This document shows positions 33,736 to 41,087 of a DNA stretch of 64,000 nucleotides, piece after piece (the first letter of the stretch is position 1; every line of letters starts with the position of its first letter). The position numbers and the translations under genes are program-made. Origin of the DNA: Hydractinia symbiolongicarpus (Eukaryota > Cnidaria > Hydrozoa > Anthoathecata > Hydractiniidae); assembly GCF_029227915.1 (NCBI RefSeq), contig NC_079881.1, positions 13,987,501 to 14,051,500 of the forward strand, written 5' to 3'. The notes under the pieces are model-generated. The model searched no databases. It was not told the origin of the DNA and saw nothing but the letters and a program-made list of their open reading frames with translations.

Positions 33736-35027
33736 TCATCGATTCTTACTCCTTCCCTTACTTACATACGCAACAACAATACCCACAGCAATCGAGATGG
33801 CCAAATACAGATGTCTCGCCATATATTCCACGACTTTGGCAGCGACTCTAAAGTAATATGATAAGATGGTACCGATGATCCCAGGAAGAGCTGCCCCATC
33901 TTAACCAGCAAGGTACTTCAGGAATTTTCCCAACCTCTCCAGCTGCTTTTGAACAAACCCTTTGCTACCACCACTTCCTCCACCTGCTGCCCCACTACCT
34001 CCCGTGAGTGCTAGGACCAGGGTGGATATCATTACGCCAACAGTCGAAATAACGCTGGCGATAGTCAGGCCTTGTTCCTTGAACAAAATGGTCAATTTTT
34101 CTCGTAAGGATGTGTCATCCCCAGCGATCTTCATGAGGGTCTCCTTAATTGCCCTCAGCTGGCTATGGATACTTGATGTTAGTAAACCATGGGCTTCTTT
34201 GACAGCCTCCCTCTGATCGCGTAGTCTCTCCAGTTCATCCTTCGCCCTGGTAATGTCTCGATCCCAGATGTCTAACTGCTCCCTTGATACTCCAAGTGTG
34301 GCTCTTTTGCTATTGAGCCTTTTAATCTTGGCCTCTGCTTTGGCGATTTCACTTTCATGGAATATAATTCTACTTTTTAAATTTTTCAAGTTTCCACGTA
34401 AAGTTTGAAGCTCGCGGTTAAGCCCCCGTCTTTCGCGTTCATCGAATACATCCCCGCCAAAGAAAGTATCCTCCATGAGGCTCTTCGCATCATCTAGAAC
34501 ATTCTCTAGTAGCGGCAGCATCCCGATTTCCCAAGGGTTGTTATCGACCGTATCAATATCATTCAGAAGTTTTGAGCTCTCATTTTACTGCCTTTGTTGG
34601 GTGTAACATAGTCGGCAAAACCTAAGGCCTTCAGACGCGTAGGTCCTAAGGCCGTCTCTATAGCTGTAATAGCTCTTAACTCACCGGTCGCAGTCGTAAG
34701 CGCTATCTCTTTATATTCTTTACTCCCCAGCGTAACCGCCCTAAAAACAAGCTTTTTACCTTCATATAAATGATAATTTTTATCGGTTGACAGCTTTAAT
34801 CCTAAATGCTCGCTAAGTTTAGCATAAAGATCGTCGACGGTTTCCTCTAAATTCTGTTCCCCAATCCCAACATCCAATCGCCTACGCGCACCTCTCTGCT
34901 GTTGTCCTGGCGTTAGGCTGACATCAGGCTCGGGCCGAAGGATCTCGCTTTCGCTACTAAACTCCTCGGCTTCGTCTTGAATATCTTCCTCTGGCGTAAA
35001 GTCATCTTCGTATCCTGGATTATCCAT
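33736..35027 (-). pseudogene. Polinton coiled-coil/transmembrane protein (PX-like), broken
   Basis: Starts MDNPGYEDDFTPEED at 35027 with an acidic, disordered N terminus. A globular part (about 70-150) ends at a stop near 34563. The next frame continues NDIDTVDNNPWEIGMLPLL, then a long charged coiled coil (34200-34450), then TIASVISTVGVMISTLVLAL (membrane), a Gly/Ser linker and LGKFLKYLAG. An in-frame TAA at 33901 is followed by readable DGAALPGIIGTILSYYF and a second membrane segment to TGA at 33736. I read this as one gene of about 430 residues with one frameshift and one nonsense change. The same architecture is frequent in cnidarian and fish Polintons. Likely structural, role unproven. 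Confidence 0.7.
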
Positions 35028-35062
35028 AGTTTATTTCAACCCATGCACCGATATAAATAAAC
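35028..35062. promoter_or_regulatory. 35-bp bidirectional start region
   Basis: Only 35 bp separate the start codons of two divergent genes. Leftward, GAAATAAACT abuts the minus-strand ATG; rightward, TATAAATAAAC abuts the plus-strand ATG. The AATAAAC word is thus present once for each gene in mirror orientation. Confidence 0.7.
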
Positions 35063-36343
35063 ATGTCTAACATATTCGGAAATGAGCTAAATCCTAATAG
35101 GGAAATCAAGACTATGTTTTCTATGAAAGGCAAGAGGCAAAGGGTAAAAATCAGCCACGTGCCGTCTACCATTGGTGCCAATGAAGATTTTTACGTGGAT
35201 CTTCCTAATATGGGGGAAAATAACGTGTTATTTCCCGGCTCAATCAAGTTGCTTTTCGACCTCGAGCTGACTGGTACGAATACTAAACGAACTATAGTCT
35301 CTAATATCGGCAAAGCATTGAAACGAGGCTTACGGATTACGCTGAATGCTAACGAAATTCAGAATATCGCCGACTACGATGTATTAAGTGTGTACAAAGA
35401 CCTGTGGATTTCAAAATTCAATAGAGAGAATAACTTAATTTTGAAAGGGATTAATCCTAATGATGGTACAATTAGAGCTCTTCAGGTAGGGGCGTCTGAC
35501 CATGTTGGAACAAATGAAGAGCGTGCCATAGCCGCAGCGTATGGAAAGACCTTCGCAATACCTCTTGGCTCCATGTTCGAACTCACGAGGGATCTCCCAT
35601 TCTACCAACATGGCCTACACGATAGACTTAAATTTGTGATTCACTTCGCTTCATATGGTGACGTTATAAAGGATGCCGGAACCCCAGCGGCAGGCTCAAC
35701 AGTCGCGAAGGCAGCCGATTCTTCCTACAAAATAACAAATATTTGTTTGCAATTCGACAAGGTGACAAACGAAGAGCTCGCAAGTGCGATGATGTCGAGA
35801 TACTCGAGATTGGCTCTACCATACGAGCGTATACTTAGGAGCAAAGTGGTGACCATAAAAAAGGATTCCACCTCCTACAATCTACAACTCGATACGCCAA
35901 GCAAGAGCCTTAAAGGTGTCCTACTGCTATTTAAAGATATCAATGCAGATAAGCCATATTCTGGAAATAATGAGAAATTTTATAATCCAAAGATCGAGAG
36001 GATCTCTATTACCGTGGAAGGTGAGCTCTCGGTTTTATACTCCCATGGCATGATGCAAAGAGATCATCTGGAACAAATAGTTGAACTGTTCGAATGCCAC
36101 GATAGTGAAGTCACGATAGGCCAATATCTAACGGAACGATATGCATTATTCATTGATTTCAGATCAACACCTGATCACAGCTTACATGGTTCTGGGCGGC
36201 GCCTGGAAAGGTTATCGGACGGTATAACCCTCCACATCACGAAAAAAGCCGACGGTACAGGTGATATTAGATGCTATGTGTATCTCTTGATGGACGCGCA
36301 ATTGAATATCCTCGACGGTCGTTTTCATTCAGTAGAATATTAA
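35063..36343 (+). CDS. Candidate Polinton major capsid protein (double jelly-roll), intact
   Basis: Intact frame of 426 codons. It is beta-rich and has the features I know from Polinton capsid proteins. An N-terminal strand-rich part has LLFDLELTGTNTKRTIVSNI. The middle reads IADYDVLSVYKDLWISK, and LPFYQHGLHDRLKFVIHF follows later. The C-terminal half has LKGVLLLFKDIN and NPKIERISITVEG. The double-jelly-roll fold forms the icosahedral shell in related viruses; the fold here is inferred, not computed. Polinton capsid genes are often longer (about 500-650), so a penton-type or divergent capsid is the alternative. AATAAAC lies one base before the ATG. The small membrane gene follows 23 bp downstream. 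Confidence 0.65.
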   Translation: MSNIFGNELNPNREIKTMFSMKGKRQRVKISHVPSTIGANEDFYVDLPNMGENNVLFPGSIKLLFDLELTGTNTKRTIVSNIGKALKRGLRITLNANEIQNIADYDVLSVYKDLWISKFNRENNLILKGINPNDGTIRALQVGASDHVGTNEERAIAAAYGKTFAIPLGSMFELTRDLPFYQHGLHDRLKFVIHFASYGDVIKDAGTPAAGSTVAKAADSSYKITNICLQFDKVTNEELASAMMSRYSRLALPYERILRSKVVTIKKDSTSYNLQLDTPSKSLKGVLLLFKDINADKPYSGNNEKFYNPKIERISITVEGELSVLYSHGMMQRDHLEQIVELFECHDSEVTIGQYLTERYALFIDFRSTPDHSLHGSGRRLERLSDGITLHITKKADGTGDIRCYVYLLMDAQLNILDGRFHSVEY

Positions 36344-36366
36344 GAGCATTAAAAATTGTATTATAA

Positions 36367-36765
36367 ATGGCAAGCATTATGGTACTCGCAGGTGGAGCAA
36401 TAATTAATGCTCTCATGTTCTCGGGAAGCAATTACCTATTTTCAAAATTAAGTGGCCACGGTGAAGCGGAAAGGAAGCGGCATGATTTAGCGGTGGAGAA
36501 ATTACAAGCCGCTCAGACGCAGTGGGTGCGGGATCGTCAAGCAAAAATAGACTGGTATAACCGACGTCGGGAGGAACAGCGGGAGGCAGGGCAAAGTCTC
36601 AAAGAGCTCGACGAAAGTATGAGACAGTACTATATTGCGACGATCGAGAAAGCTCCAAAGCTCTCTGATTTTTATATACCCAGCAAACAGCAACAAGACG
36701 GTGTACTGACGTTCATTCTTAGCTCCTTAGCCCTTTTGGGGTTCGTGGCGTACAAGTATATGTAA
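36367..36765 (+). CDS. Small Polinton protein with two membrane segments, intact
   Basis: 132 codons. An N-terminal hydrophobic segment (MVLAGGAIINALMF) is followed by a charged helix rich in Arg/Gln/Glu (residues 35-85) and the conserved-looking LSDFYIPS. A C-terminal hydrophobic segment (LTFILSSLALLGFVAYKYM) completes it. Homologues directly after the capsid gene are common in cnidarian Polintons. A role in the particle or an internal membrane is plausible but unproven. The start context is TATTATAA-ATG, a weak form of the AATAAA signal. Confidence 0.75.
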   Translation: MASIMVLAGGAIINALMFSGSNYLFSKLSGHGEAERKRHDLAVEKLQAAQTQWVRDRQAKIDWYNRRREEQREAGQSLKELDESMRQYYIATIEKAPKLSDFYIPSKQQQDGVLTFILSSLALLGFVAYKYM

Positions 36766-36789
36766 TAACATTTTCGATATGTAATAAAT

Positions 36790-37800
36790 ATGTCAAAAGC
36801 AAAGCATGTTGTTACTCCAGAAGAAGCAAAAAAAATTAAGCAACATCTATTACCAACCGGAACATCTCTGGACTGGATGAAAAGCCATTAAGATACTCGC
36901 TGAAAGTTCAGGTCTATCAAAAAAGAAAATAATTCACTGGCTTAGTCGTCAGTTGCTCTGGTTAAGGCATATCAAAGGGCCTAAGCGCATTAATTATCCC
37001 CATTTCACTGTTACGAGGCCTAATCAAATCCACCAATTCGACCTTTTGTACATGCCCCATGACAAGCTGTATAATAATACGTACAAGTATATCCTCACAG
37101 GTATCGATGTTGCATCGCGCTTCAAGGTACCTCGGCCGTTACGTAGCAAGAAAGCCAATGAAGTTGCCGACATGCTGAGGGATATTTACAAAGCCGGACC
37201 TCTGCGTTATCTAAAGACTTTTTTTAATGCGATAATGGTAGTGAGTTCAAGTCGGATGTAACGAAGTTGCTGGAGGGTAAAGGGGTGGAGATTAAACGGG
37301 CTACCACAAAATACCAACATACATTTACAGCCTTCGTGGAGTCCTACAACAAAGTACTAGCACAAAAGCTATTCAAGCCCCAAGATGCGCAGGAGCTGGT
37401 CAGTGACGAACAAAGTAGTACCTGGGTCAAGCACCTGTACAATATCGTGAAAAGCATGAATAATTTCAGGACGGCTATGATAGATATGAAACCTTCAAAA
37501 GCAATTAAGCTTGATGACGTACCCCTTGCGAAAAGCGAGGAATATCCCGAGGAAAAGCCTTTGCCTAATGATGGACTTTATTTGTACTTACTGCAACCTG
37601 GTGAGGAACATGGGGATGCTCGGAGACGCGCTACGGATACTTGGTGGAGTAAGAAAACGTACAGGCTGGATCGGATCGTAACTGGTACGAGCTTTTTATA
37701 CTATTTGGAAGATGGGCCTGATCGAAGTTTCGTATCAGAGGAATTGATGCTAGTACCCGAGGGTGCTGAGGTACCGCCAGAATATGTTAAAAATTGGTAG
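36790..37800 (+). pseudogene. Polinton RVE integrase with chromo-like tail, broken
   Basis: Catalyses insertion of Polinton DNA in intact relatives. The N-terminal piece (MSKAKHVVTPEEAKKIKQ) stops at about 36889. The frame then changes to SSGLSKKKIIHWLSRQLLW (helical, zinc-binding-like region). The catalytic core follows with QFDLLYMP (first Asp) and TGIDVASRF. A frameshift near 37222 lies just before CDNGSEF (second Asp), and the core resumes with FVESYNK (Glu). All three acidic residues are still encoded. The C-terminal part has LYLLQPGEE and YYLEDGPDRSFVSEEL, a chromo/SH3-like segment. AATAAAT lies one base before the ATG. At least two frameshifts; not functional as one protein. Confidence 0.9.
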
Positions 37801-37808
37801 TATATATA

Positions 37809-37836
37809 TTTTTGTGGCTCATATGAGCTACAAAAA
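37809..37836. terminator. 28-bp near-perfect palindrome between convergent genes
   Basis: TTTTTGTGGCTCAT followed by its inverse with a single mismatch. It fills the 40-bp gap between the integrase stop and the end of the BRO gene. Confidence 0.82.
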
Positions 37837-37840
37837 CACC

Positions 37841-38633
37841 TTATGACATATCGATATCATACAACTCTTCGAATAACTCGCGCGTGACGTCATCTGGTAA
37901 ACTAAAATGATTTCGCCATCAATTCTCTATCCCAAGATTATCATCCCTGAACCTATTTCATGTATGTACGGCGTTTGGATCATCGCATATTGGATGTCTC
38001 TCGATGATATTAGGATACATCTCCCGTAGGGTGCGGAGCTGATCACTTAGAGATCTCCGTCAGCAACGAATAATGTAATGAGGGTGTTGGCCCTTTTTTC
38101 CACATTCATTAGAATCATTTTTATCAATAACACATAGTACATTATCGTATGGATAACCATTGGGAACGTACCGATCACGAAGCTCCGCATTTTCCAATGT
38201 TCGTAGATAGAGCTGTTTTCTCGCTCTTGAAGGTCATCGTTAAGCATCGCCAGGGCATTATCTCTCTCCTCGATGTATTGACGATGTAGTTGCTCACGGA
38301 TTTTTGGGAACATTGTATTGCAGCAATATTTTCTGAACCTTTTTGCTTTAGGCTGCTGGCTTCCAAACAACAACTCGTACATACCCTCTTCATTGATGTA
38401 GATGTCGTCTTTTCTCGAGTCCAAGGCCATTTTACCAAGTCCTCCGTAGCGGGGGACTTGCTCAATTGATACTTGTGAGCGTAATTTTCCAGGCTACAAT
38501 GGTTGCGGATTGTATCGGAGGTGTCCTTTCTATATTCTAATGCCTGGACTACTTCCTTAGCCCGAATCCAAGGGCGGTCGTTGATAGTTACGATATGTAG
38601 CTGGATATTATTAAATTCAACAAGCGAGGACAT
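37841..38633 (-). pseudogene. BRO-N domain protein, broken
   Basis: The N terminus VEFNNIQLHIVTINDRPWIR and AKEVVQALEYRKDTSDTIRN is a BRO-N domain, the DNA-binding domain of baculovirus-repeated-ORF proteins, also common in Polintons. Near 38440 the frame shifts into EGMYELLFGSQQPKAKRFR, continuing the domain. A polar helical middle follows, then breaks near 38150-38050. Readable C-terminal pieces (LREMYPNIIERHP, ELFEELYDIDMS) extend to TAA at 37841-37843. At least three breaks. BRO proteins bind DNA and are thought to modulate viral or host transcription; the role in Polintons is unknown. AATAAAA precedes the ATG by one base. Confidence 0.82.
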
Positions 38634-38662
38634 TTTTATTTAAATAATACTTCAACCAGGGT

Positions 38663-38830
38663 TCATATCATTAGGACAGATATGAAAAAATACTTGGTAT
38701 TCCTTTCCCCTTCTAATGTATCCCTTAGCTCTTCATCAAGAGCCTCTAATTGAGATTCCAGATAGGGTATTTTGTCCATTTCTTTATAACATTTTTCCAA
38801 TTGCTTTTCTAAGGTTTTGATATATGACAT
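38663..38830 (-). CDS. Small coiled-coil protein
   Basis: 55 codons from ATG 38830: MSYIKTLEKQLEKCYKEMDK and onward, a charged coiled coil over residues 5-45 with a short hydrophobic end (FFISVLMI). I chose this start, not the longer frame, because AATAAAT stands one base before it. It lies 2 bp from the ATPase stop, and the AATAAA overlaps that stop. Function unknown. Confidence 0.55.
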   Translation of the reverse strand: MSYIKTLEKQLEKCYKEMDKIPYLESQLEALDEELRDTLEGERNTKYFFISVLMI

Positions 38831-38832
38831 AT

Positions 38833-39366
38833 TTATTCTAGAACACTCCAGCCCCGAGGATGCTCGAGACGTATAAACAAACACGTGTGTTTTGATTTTT
38901 TTAGTTGAGCTTTAATTGTATCCCAATTGTCTATCAGGTTGGTTTCTTCATCGATCAGCTTCATATCAGATCGTTCACTAGGGTACCACATAAACAGCTG
39001 CTTTTTTTGACGTCTCAAATTTTTAGGCAAAGCGGTATAACTCTGAGTTAGGAGCCAGAGGTTGTGCCGACGATGTCTCCCAGAGATTGCGAGCTCAAGT
39101 AAGGGTTGCTTTTTTTATCGAGAGATTCATCAGCGATGATGTAAATTATCACCTGGATCAATAAGAAATACATAAGGATCTTTCCAAAGCGATGGTCTAT
39201 CGAGATAAGTCTTGTTCCACCGCAAGGTGGGACACAAAATTATGATGTTTTGGAAATGGTGTCGGTACTGATCCTCCAAAAGATCGAGAACACGCTGCGT
39301 CTTGCCACACGAGGTAGGTCCTGTAAATATTGTCGTGCATGGATCTCTAACAATATCAAGAGTCAT
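38833..39366 (-). pseudogene. FtsK/HerA-type (A32-like) packaging ATPase, frameshifted
   Basis: From ATG 39366 (MTLDIVRDP): Walker A GPTSCGKTQ near residue 20, then a beta strand IIILCPTL. A frameshift near 39130 follows. The reading resumes with the Walker B-like IIADESLDKK, then ELAISGRHRRHNLWLLTQSY (sensor region with Gln) and PKNLRRQKKQLFMWYP, ending HPRGWSVLE at 38833. This family pumps DNA into preformed capsids in related viruses. The start with AATAAA-ATG is preferred over the longer frame from 39408, which crosses a hairpin. One frameshift seen. Confidence 0.88.
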
Positions 39367-39373
39367 TTTATTC

Positions 39374-39400
39374 TTCGTATATACCCGTGGTATATACGAA
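39374..39400. terminator. 12-bp perfect hairpin downstream of gene 39413-39655
   Basis: TTCGTATATACC pairs with GGTATATACGAA over a CGT loop. It lies 12 bp after the stop of the upstream minus-strand gene and 7 bp before the ATPase start. Confidence 0.78.
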
Positions 39401-39412
39401 ATTTGCATGTGC

Positions 39413-39655
39413 TTACTTAGGTGGCATCATGGAACGCTTATACCAGCTTTGTTTAATGGCATAGTCATCAAATAGGATCGCTCCTGTCATATATCCAGCG
39501 AGCTTTAGTCCATCCTCTAGATCCATCTTCGCACCTGGTCGAGAAACGCCTAATGCTTTTTTGGCACCCAGTGCCAAGACGATTGTATATGAAACTAGTC
39601 TGACAGACTCCCATAAAGAATCTATAACCTCTTTCCGATATTCTTTACTTCTCAT
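39413..39655 (-). CDS. Small Polinton membrane protein
   Basis: 80 codons. Amphipathic N terminus (MRSKEYRKEVIDSLWESV), a hydrophobic stretch (VSYTIVLALGAKKALGV), then GLKLAGYMTGAILFDDYAIK. Small proteins ending in a Lys-Leu-Ala-Gly hydrophobic segment plus an acidic-Tyr motif recur in Polintons. AATAAAGC immediately precedes the ATG. Intact. Function unknown; a capsid or membrane component is a guess. Confidence 0.6.
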   Translation of the reverse strand: MRSKEYRKEVIDSLWESVRLVSYTIVLALGAKKALGVSRPGAKMDLEDGLKLAGYMTGAILFDDYAIKQSWYKRSMMPPK

Positions 39656-39777
39656 GCTTTATTATAGGGCTCATCGCATATGAAACACATCAATATCAGG
39701 CTTTGAAGTTTTTTATTGAACGTTGGTGCATGTGTTTCAGGAAGCTGCTGGGTACATGCGGGTCTCTTACGGAAAAG

Positions 39778-39999
39778 CTAGTAGGCACCTCCAATACATG
39801 CGATTATTGCAATAATACCTCCACCAATGTATACACTTCCCATGGACTTGGAGGAACCTGCAGCAGGTTTCTGACCCTCCGGCAAAGTACCTTTGACCAT
39901 GTTCTTTTTGTTGCGATTCCATTCCGCAAGTCTCTTACCAGCAGCAACACGTCCTTCGTTTTTCTTGGTAATTACTTGGTTAGTATTGTCTTCACTCAT
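39778..39999 (-). CDS. Small basic protein with C-terminal membrane segment
   Basis: 73 codons. A polar basic N part (RVAAGKRLAEWNRNKKN), a Pro/Ser linker and a C-terminal hydrophobic segment SVYIGGGIIAIIACIGGAY. Starts GAATAA-ATG, with the hexamer overlapping the start codon. Tail-anchored basic proteins of this size recur in Polintons. Intact. 10-bp inverted words TGAAACACAT/ATGTGTTTCA with a 39-nt loop lie downstream (39681-39739). Confidence 0.6.
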   Translation of the reverse strand: MSEDNTNQVITKKNEGRVAAGKRLAEWNRNKKNMVKGTLPEGQKPAAGSSKSMGSVYIGGGIIAIIACIGGAY

Positions 40000-40014
40000 T
40001 TATTCTGAGACATA

Positions 40015-40432
40015 TCAGTTGCCCTTTGACATATTCTCCTCCGCCCACATAGATTGCGTATTGGCGTAGTGCAGCCTTTTTGCTACCTCATCAAGCGATG
40101 GGACATTTCCATTTTCTCGATAATGTAGCCGGATTTTGTGGTCAATATGCCACTCTCCATAATTGTTCCATGTCATGCCCTCGGAAAACTGGGCTTCAAT
40201 ATGGGCCCGCAGTATAGCCATGTCGCACCCGACATATTTCTCGGAACTGAGCTCTTTATTTCCCTTTTTCCCTGGATCTTATCTTTTTATGATGGCATTT
40301 GTTTCGTTCCTTTGTCGCCTTCAAACGGTTGAGGCATTTTATACACCATTTTGTCCATTCGCCATCCCATTGGATCTTAAAATTATCCAAAGAAAGATAG
40401 TGCCTACATCTCGAGCATTTCTTGGTATCCAT
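40015..40432 (-). pseudogene. Zinc-finger/HNH-like nuclease, one frameshift
   Basis: From ATG 40432: MDTKKCSRCRHYLSLDNF then WCIKCLNRLK, a four-cysteine zinc ribbon. A basic linker follows, and a one-base shift in the A/G run near 40263. The last part reads NNYGEWHIDHKIRLHY and ANTQSMWAEEN, an HNH-like core (His-Ile-Asp-His with Asn further on). Such proteins, a Cys4 finger plus an HNH-like domain, are frequent in large DNA viruses and homing-type elements. The start lacks the AATAAA signal (context GTTAAC-ATG). Confidence 0.7.
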
Positions 40433-40438
40433 GTTAAC

Positions 40439-40466
40439 TCATGTTTACTCCTAGGAGTAAACATGA
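40439..40466. terminator. 28-bp perfect palindrome
   Basis: The half-site TCATGTTTACTCCT is followed by its exact inverse with no spacer. It lies 12 bp after the stop of the minus-strand gene ending at 40479 and 6 bp before the HNH-like start. Confidence 0.8.
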
Positions 40467-40478
40467 CTTGTGGACAGT

Positions 40479-40992
40479 TCAGTGCTTATTTAGACTGCTA
40501 CACGCGCTGCTCATCTTTTCTTTCTCTTCATCAACCTGCTCTTCACCACTCTTGGACGTTGAGATCTTAGTATGATTTATCGTGTGCGCCGCAACGAGCA
40601 AAGGCGCAAGGAACTTACCAAAGGCTGTATAGACGAGGATTCCAAGATCAGTCATGCTCTCCCTGATATTAGGATCGCTTTCTAAGTCATAATGAAGAGC
40701 CTCGGGACTATCGAGCGGCATAAGGTTACCGATAGCTTTGCTATATAGCCCAAGGGCGTGAGTTGACAATGCCTTTGCAGTCTTCTCTCCTTTCTCATGG
40801 AGTTCCTTTTCAACAAATTCAGCGTATATTTTTGATAACCTCAGGTGATGCTTTGTCCAGGAATGCCTCAGTACATTTTTTAGGCAGTAAGTGTGGCTTG
40901 GTCTTACGGATGTCTTTCAGGATTTGGCGTTTGTCTGTAGGTTGATCAACAGCCTCTGCTGGAGTATCGAAAATATCAACGAGATTTGACAT
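40479..40992 (-). pseudogene. Polinton protein of unknown function, one frameshift
   Basis: Begins MSNLVDIFDTPAEAVDQPTD at 40992, preceded by AATAAAG. Reads QILKDIRKTKPHLLPK and CTEAFLDKASPEV, then shifts near 40825 into FVEKELHEKGEKTAKALSTH. A hydrophobic ILVYTAFGKFLAPLLVAAH segment and a Lys/Glu-rich tail follow. About 170 residues. No family recognised. The same frame extends upstream into the tiny membrane gene at 41076 without a stop. Confidence 0.6.
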
Positions 40993-41076
40993 CTTTATTA
41001 TTACCCGTCTATATTTCAAATAACCGAGGATGATTAAAATATATGGGAGCAATATAGCGATAAATAGCAATTCCAT
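40993..41076 (-). CDS. Tiny membrane peptide, now fused in frame to the next gene
   Basis: MELLFIAILLPYILIILGYL followed by KYRR, about 24-28 residues with one membrane helix. It has its own AATAAAA signal one base before the ATG. It runs into the next gene because the bases CGGGTAATAATAAAG carry no stop in this frame; with one G fewer they would give stop codons at once. I infer an original separate mini-gene. Confidence 0.45.
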
Positions 41077-41087
41077 TTTTATTTCTT

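Noticed and set aside
33901-34521. Separate gene starting at ATG 34521
   Set aside because: No AATAAA signal, and readable coding sequence continues upstream in the same frame to the end of the 34563-35027 frame; better read as one broken gene.
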